64,000 nt of DNA from an uncultured Pelagibacteraceae bacterium (GTDB taxonomy: Bacteria > Pseudomonadota > Alphaproteobacteria > Pelagibacterales > Pelagibacteraceae). Each line of letters opens with the position of its first letter. Within the stretch, counting starts at the first letter, position 1. The translations under genes and the position numbers were made by a program. The DNA lies in assembly GCA_902618695.1 (NCBI GenBank), contig CACNCB010000001.1:248001-312000 (forward strand). Direction: 5' to 3'. This document shows positions 43,926-54,058 of this stretch, piece by piece. The notes under the pieces are model-generated. The model searched no databases. It was not told the origin of the DNA and was given only the letters and a program-made list of their open reading frames with translations.

Positions 43926-45224
43926 ATGAGTGAAAAAATAGTAGTCCCAATACTTGGTGAAAGTATAACAGAAGCAACTGTTGCAAAATGGTTAAAAGGC
44001 GCAGGTGATTCAGTCGAAGCCGATGAACCAATTGTAGAGCTCGAGACAGACAAAGTAAATTTAGAAGTGCCCTCTCCAATTTCAGGTGTGTTAACTGAGA
44101 TAAATTCACAAGATGGATCAGTGGTTGAAGTGGGAGCATTGTTAGGTTCTGTATCAGCAGAAGCTGGAGCAGTTAAATCTGCGCCTAAAAACAGTGAAGA
44201 AATCAAGAAAGAGGAAATTGTTCCTGCAGAGAGCAATGTAATAAAATTAGATGCAAATAAAAAAGAACCAAAAGTATTTGAAGAAAAAGAGATCGAAAAA
44301 CCCAAAAAAAAACCTTTAGTTTTAACTGACGAAGTTAAACCAGATGTTGCTCAAAAAAGAGATATTAACTCAACCTTGTCTCCAGCAGTGAGAAAAATAG
44401 TAACTGAAAATAATATCGATATTAATTCAATTCAAGGTTCAGGAAAAGATGGGAGAGTTTTAAAAGGAGATTTAATAAGTTTGATGGGTGCAAACCCAAA
44501 ACCATCTGAAAGAAAAATTCAATATGGTGAAGAAGAACGTATTAAGATGACTAGGTTGAGACAAACTATTGCAAAAAGATTAAAACAAGCTCAAGAAAAT
44601 GCCGCTCTTTTAACAACATTTAACGAGGTTGATATGAGCAGCGTGATGGAAATGAGGAAAGAAAATCAAGAGGATTTCCAATCTCGTTATGGGATAAAAT
44701 TAGGATTTATGTCTTTCTTTGTAAAAGCATGTGTAGTTGCTTTAAAAAATTTCCCTGCGGTGAATGCTGAAATAGACGGAGATGAGATTATCTATAAAAA
44801 CTATTACAATATTAGCTTTGCTGTCGGAACAGATAAGGGTTTGGTTGTTCCAGTTTTAAGAAATGCAGATGAATTATCTTTTGCTGATATTGAAAAAAAT
44901 ATTAAAGAAATTTCAGAAAAAGCGCGAGATGGGAAGCTAACGATTGAAGATCTTCAGGGAGGAACATTTACAATAAGTAATGGAGGTGTGTATGGGTCTA
45001 TGCTTTCAACCCCAATACTAAATTTGCCTCAATCTGGAGTGTTGGGCATGCATAATATAGTTGAAAGACCTGCTGTTGTAGACGGTGAAATCAAAATAAG
45101 ACCAATTATGTATTTAGCATTATCATATGATCACAGAATTATTGATGGAAAAGAATCTGTATCTTTCCTTAAAATGATTAAAGAAAACTTAGAAGACCCT
45201 AGAAGGTTGTTTTTAGATATTTAA
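43926..45224 (+). CDS. sucB: 2-oxoglutarate dehydrogenase E2 (succinyltransferase)
   Basis: lipoyl domain [16 protein letters not shown]-terminal [16 protein letters not shown]. Confidence 0.96.
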   Translation: MSEKIVVPILGESITEATVAKWLKGAGDSVEADEPIVELETDKVNLEVPSPISGVLTEINSQDGSVVEVGALLGSVSAEAGAVKSAPKNSEEIKKEEIVPAESNVIKLDANKKEPKVFEEKEIEKPKKKPLVLTDEVKPDVAQKRDINSTLSPAVRKIVTENNIDINSIQGSGKDGRVLKGDLISLMGANPKPSERKIQYGEEERIKMTRLRQTIAKRLKQAQENAALLTTFNEVDMSSVMEMRKENQEDFQSRYGIKLGFMSFFVKACVVALKNFPAVNAEIDGDEIIYKNYYNISFAVGTDKGLVVPVLRNADELSFADIEKNIKEISEKARDGKLTIEDLQGGTFTISNGGVYGSMLSTPILNLPQSGVLGMHNIVERPAVVDGEIKIRPIMYLALSYDHRIIDGKESVSFLKMIKENLEDPRRLFLDI

Positions 45225-46625
45225 ATGTCAGAAAAATTTCAAGCTGTAGTTATTGGAGGTGGACCGGGTGGTTATGTGTGCGCAATCAGGCTTGCTCAAT
45301 TGGGATTAAAAACTGCATGTATAGAGTCCAGAGGGTCTTTGGGAGGTACTTGTTTAAATATTGGTTGCATCCCATCAAAAAGCTTACTTAATCTATCTGA
45401 AGAATTTCATAAAGTAAAAAGTTTAGCAAACAAAGGTATTGAAGTTGGTGAAGTAAAATTAAATTTAGACAAAATGATGAAAAGTAAAGATAAAGCTGTA
45501 ACCGTTCTTACAAAAGGTGTTGAGTTTCTTTTGAAAAAAAACAAAGTTACATATTTTAAAGGACACGGAAGTTTTAAATCTAAAAATGAAATTTTAATAA
45601 AGGATGATAAAAATAAAGAAACCATCATCCAAACAGAAAAAACAGTTATTGCAACAGGATCAGTTCCAGTTTCATTACCAGGAATAGAAATAGATGAGAA
45701 AACAATTGTCTCATCAACAGGTGCTTTAAAGTTAGAAAAGGTACCTAAGAAAATGGTTGTAGTAGGAGGAGGCTATATAGGATTGGAGATGGGATCTGTA
45801 TGGTCAAGACTTGGAGCAGAGGTACAAGTTGTTGAATTTTTGGATCATATTACACCTGGAATGGATAAAGAAATTTCTTCAGAATTTATGAAAATTTTAA
45901 AAAAACAGGGAATGAAATTTAATATGCAAAATAAAGTTGAAACAATTAAAAAAAATGCAGTAGGTGTAGTGGTTTCAACAGTAGATAAAGATGGTAATAA
46001 AAATAATTTTGAGTGTGATGTTGTTTTGATTTCTGTTGGCAGAAAACCTAATACAGATGGTTTAAATTTAGATTCTGTAGGAGTAGATCTTGATGAAAGG
46101 AATAGAATTAAAACTGATAAAATTTTTAAGACTAACGTTGAAAATATTTATGCAATAGGCGATGTAATTGTAGGTCCAATGCTTGCACATAAAGCGGAGG
46201 ACGAAGGTATAGCAGTTGCAGAAAACATAGTTGGTCAATCTGGACATGTAAATTATGATACAATCCCAGGAGTAGTTTATACAACACCAGAAGTAGCATC
46301 AATCGGTAAAACTGAGGAACAATTAAAAGAATTAAATAAAAAATATAAAGTAGGGAAATTTTCGTTTATGGCCAATTCAAGAGCTAAGGCCATAGATGAT
46401 GCAGAGGGTTTTGTTAAAATTTTAGCTGATGAGCAAACAGATAAAGTATTAGGTGCACATATAATTGGACCTCATGCAGGAGAATTAATTGCAGAGATTG
46501 GTGTTGCAATGGAATTTGGTGCAAGTGCAGAAGATATCGCTCGAACTTGTCATGCTCATCCAACGTTTTCAGAAGCAGTTAAAGAAGCTGCTTTATCAGT
46601 AGATAAAAGAGCAATACACTCTTAA
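45225..46625 (+). CDS. lpd: Dihydrolipoyl dehydrogenase
   Basis: [51 protein letters not shown]. Confidence 0.97.
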   Translation: MSEKFQAVVIGGGPGGYVCAIRLAQLGLKTACIESRGSLGGTCLNIGCIPSKSLLNLSEEFHKVKSLANKGIEVGEVKLNLDKMMKSKDKAVTVLTKGVEFLLKKNKVTYFKGHGSFKSKNEILIKDDKNKETIIQTEKTVIATGSVPVSLPGIEIDEKTIVSSTGALKLEKVPKKMVVVGGGYIGLEMGSVWSRLGAEVQVVEFLDHITPGMDKEISSEFMKILKKQGMKFNMQNKVETIKKNAVGVVVSTVDKDGNKNNFECDVVLISVGRKPNTDGLNLDSVGVDLDERNRIKTDKIFKTNVENIYAIGDVIVGPMLAHKAEDEGIAVAENIVGQSGHVNYDTIPGVVYTTPEVASIGKTEEQLKELNKKYKVGKFSFMANSRAKAIDDAEGFVKILADEQTDKVLGAHIIGPHAGELIAEIGVAMEFGASAEDIARTCHAHPTFSEAVKEAALSVDKRAIHS

Positions 46626-46753
46626 TTAAAATTCATTAAAAACCAAGATTTTAGATCTAAAAGCAAATGCTAGGCTTTTGAATGATGTTCTTGTTTTGTG
46701 GACTCATTCAGCGTTGAATTTGTGGGGGAGTGTATTGGATTTCCTTGTTCTTT

Positions 46754-46796
46754 TCTTGGTTCAGGCCAGGGAAAAGTCTTGGTTCGCTCTTGGTTC
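46754..46796 (+). repeat. Three direct copies of TCTTGGTTC, candidate integrase arm-type sites (left end)
   Basis: 46754-46762, 46777-46785, 46788-46796. Confidence 0.65.
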
Positions 46797-46893
46797 AGCT
46801 GATAATTTGCCTTTTCATTCTAGCAGCTAGTTTGCTTTTCTACTCCCGATCCTTGATTTGATATTCCCTATCGAAAAAGGAGAAAAATAAAAA

Positions 46894-48437
46894 TGACTAT
46901 TAATGATAATAATAACAATAATGGCGTCGCAGCGGTTGCTGCTCCGCCGAGCACAAAGAAGAAATACAAGAAGCGTGAACCGATCTTTGAAAGTAAATTT
47001 CACTTTTCAGATTCTAATATGGTTCGTGTTCAGTTTAATAATCTTAAAAAGAATCTTGATAGAAGATTTGATAAGGGCCTGAAAGGTTTATGCTGCAGAG
47101 TTCTAAAAGACGGCAGCATAATATTTTACGCTTGGAAAACTGTTCCCATGTACAACAAACAAAAAGGACTCTATGAGCAAAATGTTGTTTATAAGAAGAT
47201 GTTTCCGTGGAGCAAGAACACGGGATTTAATTGTAACGCTGCACAAGATAAGCTTTCAAGTTACCTGGACAAGATAACTGATGCTCGTTCCGTTGATGAG
47301 AATGAAGTTACTATTGGAGATCTAACTAGAAAATTTGTCAAAATTGGTATGGACGGATTTAAGATTTCTGATGAAACTAGATTCTATAAACCCGCAGTTA
47401 AGGAACAAAATAAAAAGGCTTTATCAAGTTATGTTCTGTTGGAGGGTTGTACTGAAATGGTTAAAAAGAAAATGTTAGAACCTATTGAATATCAAAATAG
47501 AATCTACAATAAGCCATTGAAAGAATACAAAGCTTCTGAATTATCTGAACATGATATCAGAGCTTTAAAATGGAAGTTGAGAGATACGCCACAAAGTTAC
47601 AATACAATTCACGCTTTGGTTTCAACTGTATTTACCTGGGCCCGTCAGAATAAATTATTCACGGGAGAAAATCCTTGGCTGCTAGTGAAGCGTTATCCGA
47701 AAGTAAAAGTTAAAATTAAATTACCTGATGATAAAAGAGATCTCATTAAAGAATATTGTGAGTCTAAAGCTTTCGATTATAAACCTCACTTTTTAACATT
47801 AATTGCAATGGTTCTTTACACGGGCTGCAGAGGCAATGAGATGTACGGACTCCGTTGGAAAGAGCCAAGATCTGAAGAAGAAAAAGAAAAATGTTCAGGT
47901 TGGCTTGAAGAGGGTTGGGAGAATATGGAGGAGAAAACTCACATTGTATTATGGGACACTAAAAACAGAAAAGAGTTTAGGCCCTATATTAGAAAGCCGC
48001 TTAAGCTGCTCTTAATCAGATTAAGAAAAAAACTTTATAATGATGAAAAAGTTTCTTGGTGCCTGAAGAGTGATTTCATTTTTCCAAAGACAAGGTGGAA
48101 TGCAAATTACCCTGATGAACATACTGATTCAAACGCTATCGCTTATCCGTTAAGAGAATTAAATGAGAAGTTTGGATTAACTTATGAAACTCCAAGTGGA
48201 CGATTAAAGAATTTCTTTACAATGAAGATTGGGAGAAAAACTTTTGTTTCCCAGGTTGCTAGAGAGCAAGGCGTGGAGATTGCATCAAGAGCTGTTAACC
48301 ATTCTGATACAAAGGTTACTAGAGATCATTATGTTGTACCTGAAGAAAAAGATCTGGAGTTTGAATTGGAAGAGAATAGATCCAATGTTTCAAATCTAGA
48401 AGAAGCGAGAATTGAAAAGCTTAAGAAAATAAAATAA
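46894..48437 (+). CDS. Tyrosine recombinase/integrase
   Basis: YTGCRGNEMYGLRW (catalytic Arg), MKIGRKTFVSQVAREQG (K-x-x-R in place of H-x-x-R), NHSDTKVTRDHYV (His and catalytic Tyr). Confidence 0.88.
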
Positions 48438-48462
48438 GTTAGTTCCCATAACTATTAATGAT

Positions 48463-48927
48463 ATGGGAAAACAAACTTGGAAACATTTTGTTGCGCTTTG
48501 GAGTAGGTTTGGAATAAAACCTGAAGAGGCTACTGAAATTCTTGTTAAGAATTGGTTAGATAAAAATTACACAACTCTTAATGGGAATCTTTGGAAAGAC
48601 AAAAGGAACAGAGTCTATTTCATAAAACTTGTGCATTACATTTATGCTTATATGAAAAAGAAAAATATAAGGTGGAGAGCTGCTTGTTTAAAATTAGCAA
48701 ACAACGGAGATCCAGGTTTAGCAGATGCACTTACTTTGATGAAAGTAATCCCCGCAACTGAAACAGTTTCCATGAGCGCTGTTACATGCGCCAAGTTACT
48801 CGGACAATGGCGCCAGGAGTTCTTTGATAATGGTTGGTTAAACTATGATGAAAGACCTGAAATAAAAATTAAGAGAGTTGAAAAATCTTTAAGAAGAGCG
48901 AAGCTTGTAAAAAAGAAAAAGAAATAA
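48463..48927 (+). CDS. Hypothetical basic protein
   Basis: 154 aa, strongly basic C-terminus; start codon within an inverted repeat. Confidence 0.65.
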   Translation: MGKQTWKHFVALWSRFGIKPEEATEILVKNWLDKNYTTLNGNLWKDKRNRVYFIKLVHYIYAYMKKKNIRWRAACLKLANNGDPGLADALTLMKVIPATETVSMSAVTCAKLLGQWRQEFFDNGWLNYDERPEIKIKRVEKSLRRAKLVKKKKK

Positions 48928-48983
48928 TTACGAGCTGCTAGTTACCTTTCCACGATAAATAAAAAATAAAATATTAGTTCTGC

Positions 48984-49229
48984 ATGAATATAAAAATTGC
49001 AGAAGATCTTAAATCTAAATGCGCAAGTGATGCTGCACTTGCAACACTATCAGATAAAGTTTTGTTAGTTAGCAGCAAACAACTTTCAAAAATTTTAGGA
49101 AAGAAAAACGACAGCAGCTTAAGATCTGCAAGAAGCCATAAGACAGGGTTCAAATACTACACTGATAAGCAAGGCAATATTTATTACAACTTAATCGAAG
49201 TCTTTAAGGAGCTAGGGGTACAATTATGA
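48984..49229 (+). CDS. Small DNA-binding (excisionase/AlpA-like) protein
   Basis: 81 aa: VSSKQLSKILGKK..SLRSARSHKTGFKYYTDKQGNIYYNLIEVFKEL resembles a MerR/Xis-type HTH; stop overlaps next start (ATGA). Confidence 0.5.
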   Translation: MNIKIAEDLKSKCASDAALATLSDKVLLVSSKQLSKILGKKNDSSLRSARSHKTGFKYYTDKQGNIYYNLIEVFKELGVQL

Positions 49230-49636
49230 AAACACAAAATATCGAGAAGAAATTAACAGCGGGAGGAAAAGATACTCCCAAACTGAATATGGAAAAATTT
49301 ATTCAGTTAGCAGATAAGGATAAAATACGATCCGATATCGAGGGAGAAATAATCAGGTTACTAAATGAAAAATTTAGAGATCAAAGGAAACCTGGAGAGA
49401 GCTTTAGTGATTGGCTTAATAGAACGCCAAAAGATGAGCTGCTTAAATTAGAATTAAAAAACGGCGGGAATGTAGTGGATTTTCTCTCGTACCTGAAACA
49501 AAAACAAAAACCAAAAGTTAAAGAAATTAATTTAGCTCAAGGAGATTTTGAGAAAACAGTTGCGGGTTTAACTGATGCTGACAAAGATATTATCAAAGAT
49601 CTTTTAAGAAAATCTGGAATCAAGGTGGGGGATTAA
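49226..49636 (+). CDS. Hypothetical protein
   Basis: 136 aa, translationally coupled to both neighbours. Confidence 0.65.
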   Translation: MKTQNIEKKLTAGGKDTPKLNMEKFIQLADKDKIRSDIEGEIIRLLNEKFRDQRKPGESFSDWLNRTPKDELLKLELKNGGNVVDFLSYLKQKQKPKVKEINLAQGDFEKTVAGLTDADKDIIKDLLRKSGIKVGD

Positions 49637-50373
49637 TGAAACAACAATATCTCCCAGGTTTAGAACCAACTAGAAAACCTGATGCATTACCACCTAAAAC
49701 AAAAACAGTTCAGAAATTAAATAATGGTGGCACAGTTGATACTTCATCACTTAACCAATTAATTAAAAAAACTGAAAAAGAAATTTCAAAAAGACCTGAA
49801 GATCAACCTGGGTACAATTATGAAAAAGATCCAAACTTATTAAGGAGATTAAAATACATTGCTAAAACTTTTGATGACAATGATTTAGGAGATAGTTTAG
49901 ATTCAGCTATTGATAAGGAAGATATCGAATTAAAAAAGTTGGGGCGTGATCCTAAAACCATGCTGCAAAGGCCAAGGCCATATAACCAATACGATAAGAA
50001 AACTTACCCCTCTAATCCTAAACAAAAACGATTGGGAGAAACCTGGGACGCCTTGGTTCAAGATGCAAAAAACAATCCTAATGACCCAAACTCCAAGGAC
50101 ACTAAAAAGATGCTGCTGAAGCAATACAATTCAAATCAGAAAAAATACTTAAATGATGATGAATTAAAATTAATTGGAAAACACAAATCGCAGCTGCCTA
50201 AACCACCTGAAGTTAAAATTCCTGATGTGGTTCTTGAGCCTAGTTACTTTATGCCTGAAAAAGATCCGCTGTCCATGCAGCTAGAAAAACAATTCAATGA
50301 GATGTTAAGAAAAAGCAGAGAGGATAGGCAGCCAAAAGGCATTGCATATTTGTTAGGTGTTGAAGATGAATAA
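49636..50373 (+). CDS. Hypothetical protein, charged/disordered
   Basis: 245 aa, Pro/Lys/Asp rich, overlaps neighbours. Confidence 0.65.
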   Translation: MKQQYLPGLEPTRKPDALPPKTKTVQKLNNGGTVDTSSLNQLIKKTEKEISKRPEDQPGYNYEKDPNLLRRLKYIAKTFDDNDLGDSLDSAIDKEDIELKKLGRDPKTMLQRPRPYNQYDKKTYPSNPKQKRLGETWDALVQDAKNNPNDPNSKDTKKMLLKQYNSNQKKYLNDDELKLIGKHKSQLPKPPEVKIPDVVLEPSYFMPEKDPLSMQLEKQFNEMLRKSREDRQPKGIAYLLGVEDE

Positions 50374-50638
50374 ATATGAAATCAAATACTTGCTCGAGTC
50401 TATGACTTCTTCTGTTGATCGCTTAACAGATTCTTTAGGAAAACAGAGTCATCATATCTCGGAATTGTGGACCGAAATTGGACATAAGCAAGATACGATT
50501 TCAAATCAAAGATACGAGATAAGAAGATTAAAAGAAAAATTATACGAGTGTATGAAAAAAGATCATAACAACAAATTAGAAGAAGCTGACTTTGAAAAAA
50601 GATTCAAAGAGTTTATCGGAGAGAGTGTGGACAACTAA
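50366..50638 (+). CDS. Small coiled-coil hypothetical protein
   Basis: ORF-track start 50357; internal ATG (MNKYEIKYLLESM) at 50366; overlaps next start. Confidence 0.55.
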   Translation: MNKYEIKYLLESMTSSVDRLTDSLGKQSHHISELWTEIGHKQDTISNQRYEIRRLKEKLYECMKKDHNNKLEEADFEKRFKEFIGESVDN

Positions 50639-50835
50639 TGTATCTGAATTGTAAAATGGAAAAAGCTGAAAGAGTTTATGTAACCAAGAAAGCGGGTTCA
50701 GAATTATACTGCGGTTATGGTGGGATCTATTCAACTAATCCCGACGGCACTTACGATATTATTATGGACAGATTTGGAAACAATATCACTTGCAAGGAAA
50801 ATGAATTTATAAAAATAGAAAAGGAGAAAAGATGA
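50638..50835 (+). CDS. Hypothetical protein
   Basis: 65 aa in overlapping gene run. Confidence 0.5.
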   Translation: MYLNCKMEKAERVYVTKKAGSELYCGYGGIYSTNPDGTYDIIMDRFGNNITCKENEFIKIEKEKR

Positions 50836-51080
50836 GTGAGAAAAACAAAGAATATACTTTTAATGATCCGAAAGAGTTAAGCAAACTTATTAAGACTATT
50901 GAAAGTGTTGAAGTTGTTAAGGATTGCAAGGAGTGGGATTGGGAGTCCCGTTTCCCCGATTTTGAAAGCGCAGTGAATATGCTTTTGAAACAACTAAAAA
51001 TGCAGCGTGAATTGCTGCTTTTATCAATAGTTTGGCAAAGAAATTCTTTGCTAGATAACGCTAAAACCAAGGAGGAATAA
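50832..51080 (+). CDS. Hypothetical protein
   Basis: 82 aa, overlapping neighbours, GGAG-type RBS. Confidence 0.55.
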   Translation: MSEKNKEYTFNDPKELSKLIKTIESVEVVKDCKEWDWESRFPDFESAVNMLLKQLKMQRELLLLSIVWQRNSLLDNAKTKEE

Positions 51081-51784
51081 TGGCGAATACTATTAATGAT
51101 AATCAGAAAGAAGCTAAACAAGATTGGTTTGATTGTCCTGAACCTAGTAAGGATTTTAACCAAACTGTTAAGGAAACAAAAGTAAATCCAAACTCGGCTG
51201 TTTATACAAGGCAGCGTCCGAAAGATGAAGAATATTTTAGATGTTATGATCCGTCGGGCGTCGGAGATATCACAAAAATAAAAAGATATGTGATTGTGAA
51301 TATGATCGTAAAAGGAAAACCTACCCCGTTTCTGTGTGTAGGCCCTGAAGATTTTTACGAAAAAGTCCGTAACGATTTTGGAAAAGTAACAGTTATTAGA
51401 CCAGCCATGTATGAAACCTCAAATGGTAGAGTTGATATTTGGCCCGTCAAAGAACCAAAAGAAAATCAAAATGGAAATGTTAATGCTTGGAATGCAACAG
51501 CAAATGATATTCTTGAAAAATCTCTGACTCAATGGGTTAGATCTGTAAGTAACCAGGAGCTTGGTTATTACGACGGCTATCTATGCAATGATGAAAAGGC
51601 TGCAGCTCTTGCAGAAGAGGGAAAGCCTGAATTCAAAGAAGATTATAAAAATGTTTTACAAAAAGCATATCAAGGTTTTATTTTAACGCCTGATAACTAT
51701 GACAGCGATCCCCATGTACAAGAATTCGTGGGAGCTAAAATGAATACAGTTGTTAAGGACGAAAAAGGTAAGAAGATTAATTGA
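51080..51784 (+). CDS. Hypothetical protein upstream of DNA polymerase (possible replication accessory)
   Basis: 234 aa, immediately upstream of polA with RBS gaggag; function by position only. Confidence 0.6.
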   Translation: MANTINDNQKEAKQDWFDCPEPSKDFNQTVKETKVNPNSAVYTRQRPKDEEYFRCYDPSGVGDITKIKRYVIVNMIVKGKPTPFLCVGPEDFYEKVRNDFGKVTVIRPAMYETSNGRVDIWPVKEPKENQNGNVNAWNATANDILEKSLTQWVRSVSNQELGYYDGYLCNDEKAAALAEEGKPEFKEDYKNVLQKAYQGFILTPDNYDSDPHVQEFVGAKMNTVVKDEKGKKIN

Positions 51785-51793
51785 GGAGTATGT

Positions 51794-53644
51794 ATGAAAT
51801 TAATCGATTATCTAAAAACTAAATTCGATCATATTGTTGTTTTTGATTATGAGTTTCAGGTTAAACCTGGAGATAATCCAAAAGCAGTTAGCTTAACAGC
51901 TAAAGATTTAATCAGTGGGAGAATAGAGCAGCAATGGTTGGTGGGCCGTGCTGCTAGATTCCCGTTCCCCGTTTCTAATACCTTGCTTATCGGACACTAT
52001 GTTTCTGCTGAAGCTTCTTGTTACTTGCTGCAAGAATCACAACTCCCGAAAGCCTGGTTCTGTACCTTTGTTGAAGAATTAAAAAATTATTTAGGTTTAA
52101 AAAATTATAAATTCGATTTGTTAAGTTGCTGCCATAGATACAATATTGAAACTATCTCTTGGGAAATCAAAGACGCTAGAAGAAATACTATCATGGCAAA
52201 CTATCCGAATTACACTGACAAAGAAAAGAAAGAAATTTTAGAATATAATTTATCTGATGTTGAAGTTAACGAAAAATTATTTTTAGCAATATTAGACAAA
52301 GCAGAAAAAGAAAAAGTTGATTATAAGACTTATATTACCCAGGCAATATTTCACGGAAGATCCAAGGCACTAGAAGCAAAGATTAAACAAAATGGAATTC
52401 CAATAAATTTAAAATTGCATAGTGATTTAGAAACTTATTATCCCGAAATGAGAAAAGCTGAAATGGAAGAGCTTAATAAAAAATTAGGTGTTGAGCTTTA
52501 TGTAGATTACAAAAGAAAACAGAGTGCTTTTGAAGCGCTGCTTAAGAGTGAAAATCTTTACAATGTATGGCCCAAAACTAGCACGGGTAAATGCAAAACA
52601 GATGATAAATCCTTTTACAGATTCCAAGATGTTAACGAAAAAATTAAGTTAATTCGTAACGCTGCATTCATCATAGACGCCAAGAAATTAAAAGGCGTTC
52701 TTATGGGCCCTGACGGAAGATCGAGAACAGATCTAAAATTATTTGGACAGATAACGGGAAGAACAAATGTTTCAACTTCTGAAAGTCCCTTTGGTGCACC
52801 TAGACGAATGAGGAATTTAATTGGTACAGATGAAAACCATTATTTAATTTATTGTGATTGGAAATCTCAAGAAGCTGCAATCCAAGCAGCGCTTTCACAA
52901 GATCCTGAAATGATAAAAGCAGTTGAGAGTGGAGATCCGTATATGTACACGGCTATAAAAGTAAAAGCAGCTCCCCCAGGTGCAAAGAAGAAAACTCATA
53001 AACCTATTAGAGAAATTTATAAACAATCATTCCTGGCGTTAGCATACTTACAAACAGCAATGGGCCTTATGGCTAAAATTAAAAAATCTGCAAGTGAAGC
53101 ATTTTATATTCATGGACAGCTAGAGAAATTATATAAAAATTATTTTAATTGGATCTTTGGTGTTATCAAAGAATCTCTATTGAGAGGACACTTTAAAACT
53201 AAATTTGGTTGGAAGTTTCATATTACTTCAAATGAAGTTGTTAACAAAAGAACCCTGGCTAATTGGCCGTTACAATCTCACGGATCAGAAATTTTAAGAA
53301 TGGCGCTGCTTAAACTTGATGAATTAAATTTTGAAATTTCTATGCCCGTCCACGATGCAGTTTTGTTACATATGAAACGGAAGCCGTGGAAAGAGATGAG
53401 AGCTGAAATAAAATTAGTACAAAAGACAATGGCTGAAGCTGCAGCTAAAGTTATTGATTCTGAAATTCCAGTTGAAGTAAAAATAATTAGAGATCAATAT
53501 ATCCAAGAGGACGAGGATCAGGAGAGGTGGAACGATCTTTATAATAAAATTTTAAAATTCAAAGAGGGTGTACGAATAACGGACAGTGTGTCCGTAATCA
53601 GAACGAGTCCGTCCGTTAATCAAACAACAGTATATTCTAATTAG
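51794..53644 (+). CDS. polA: Family A DNA polymerase with 3'-5' exonuclease-like domain (L762-type)
   Basis: Exo-like DYEF and YNLSDVEVNEK; motif A CDWKSQEAAIQAALSQDP; motif B REIYKQSFLALAYLQTAMGL; motif C MPVHDAVLL. Confidence 0.9.
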   Translation: MKLIDYLKTKFDHIVVFDYEFQVKPGDNPKAVSLTAKDLISGRIEQQWLVGRAARFPFPVSNTLLIGHYVSAEASCYLLQESQLPKAWFCTFVEELKNYLGLKNYKFDLLSCCHRYNIETISWEIKDARRNTIMANYPNYTDKEKKEILEYNLSDVEVNEKLFLAILDKAEKEKVDYKTYITQAIFHGRSKALEAKIKQNGIPINLKLHSDLETYYPEMRKAEMEELNKKLGVELYVDYKRKQSAFEALLKSENLYNVWPKTSTGKCKTDDKSFYRFQDVNEKIKLIRNAAFIIDAKKLKGVLMGPDGRSRTDLKLFGQITGRTNVSTSESPFGAPRRMRNLIGTDENHYLIYCDWKSQEAAIQAALSQDPEMIKAVESGDPYMYTAIKVKAAPPGAKKKTHKPIREIYKQSFLALAYLQTAMGLMAKIKKSASEAFYIHGQLEKLYKNYFNWIFGVIKESLLRGHFKTKFGWKFHITSNEVVNKRTLANWPLQSHGSEILRMALLKLDELNFEISMPVHDAVLLHMKRKPWKEMRAEIKLVQKTMAEAAAKVIDSEIPVEVKIIRDQYIQEDEDQERWNDLYNKILKFKEGVRITDSVSVIRTSPSVNQTTVYSN

Positions 53645-53653
53645 GTTATAGTT

Positions 53654-54058
53654 ATGAGTTCATTTACTAAAAATATATTTAATAAACCCAATATAGCTAA
53701 ACCCATTTTCAAGAAGAAGCGCAGCATGAACGGCGGAGCGCAAATCAAAGAAGAAGATTATTATATTTATCAATATCAAATCTATGGAGCTGCAGCATTG
53801 TTTTATAGATGCGCAGGTGGGGTTGGTGGAAAAATTTATGAATATTTAAAATTCAAAGACAACTTGAACGGAAGAGAATTCAGAGTCTTACCTAATAATT
53901 TATTTATGAAACATTGGAAGATAAGACGGCAAAGAATTAATGATGCATTACAAAAATTAGAAGCAGAGGATTTAGTTGTAGTGTTAAGGCAAAAAGGTTT
54001 CTGCAACAGAGTTAAATTAAATATTCCAGAGGTTAAAAATGAAAAAGAAAACACCTGA
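53654..54058 (+). CDS. Winged-helix-like DNA-binding protein
   Basis: 134 aa; LFMKHWKIRRQRINDALQKLEAEDLVVVLRQKGFCNRVKL resembles a wHTH. Confidence 0.5.
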   Translation: MSSFTKNIFNKPNIAKPIFKKKRSMNGGAQIKEEDYYIYQYQIYGAAALFYRCAGGVGGKIYEYLKFKDNLNGREFRVLPNNLFMKHWKIRRQRINDALQKLEAEDLVVVLRQKGFCNRVKLNIPEVKNEKENT

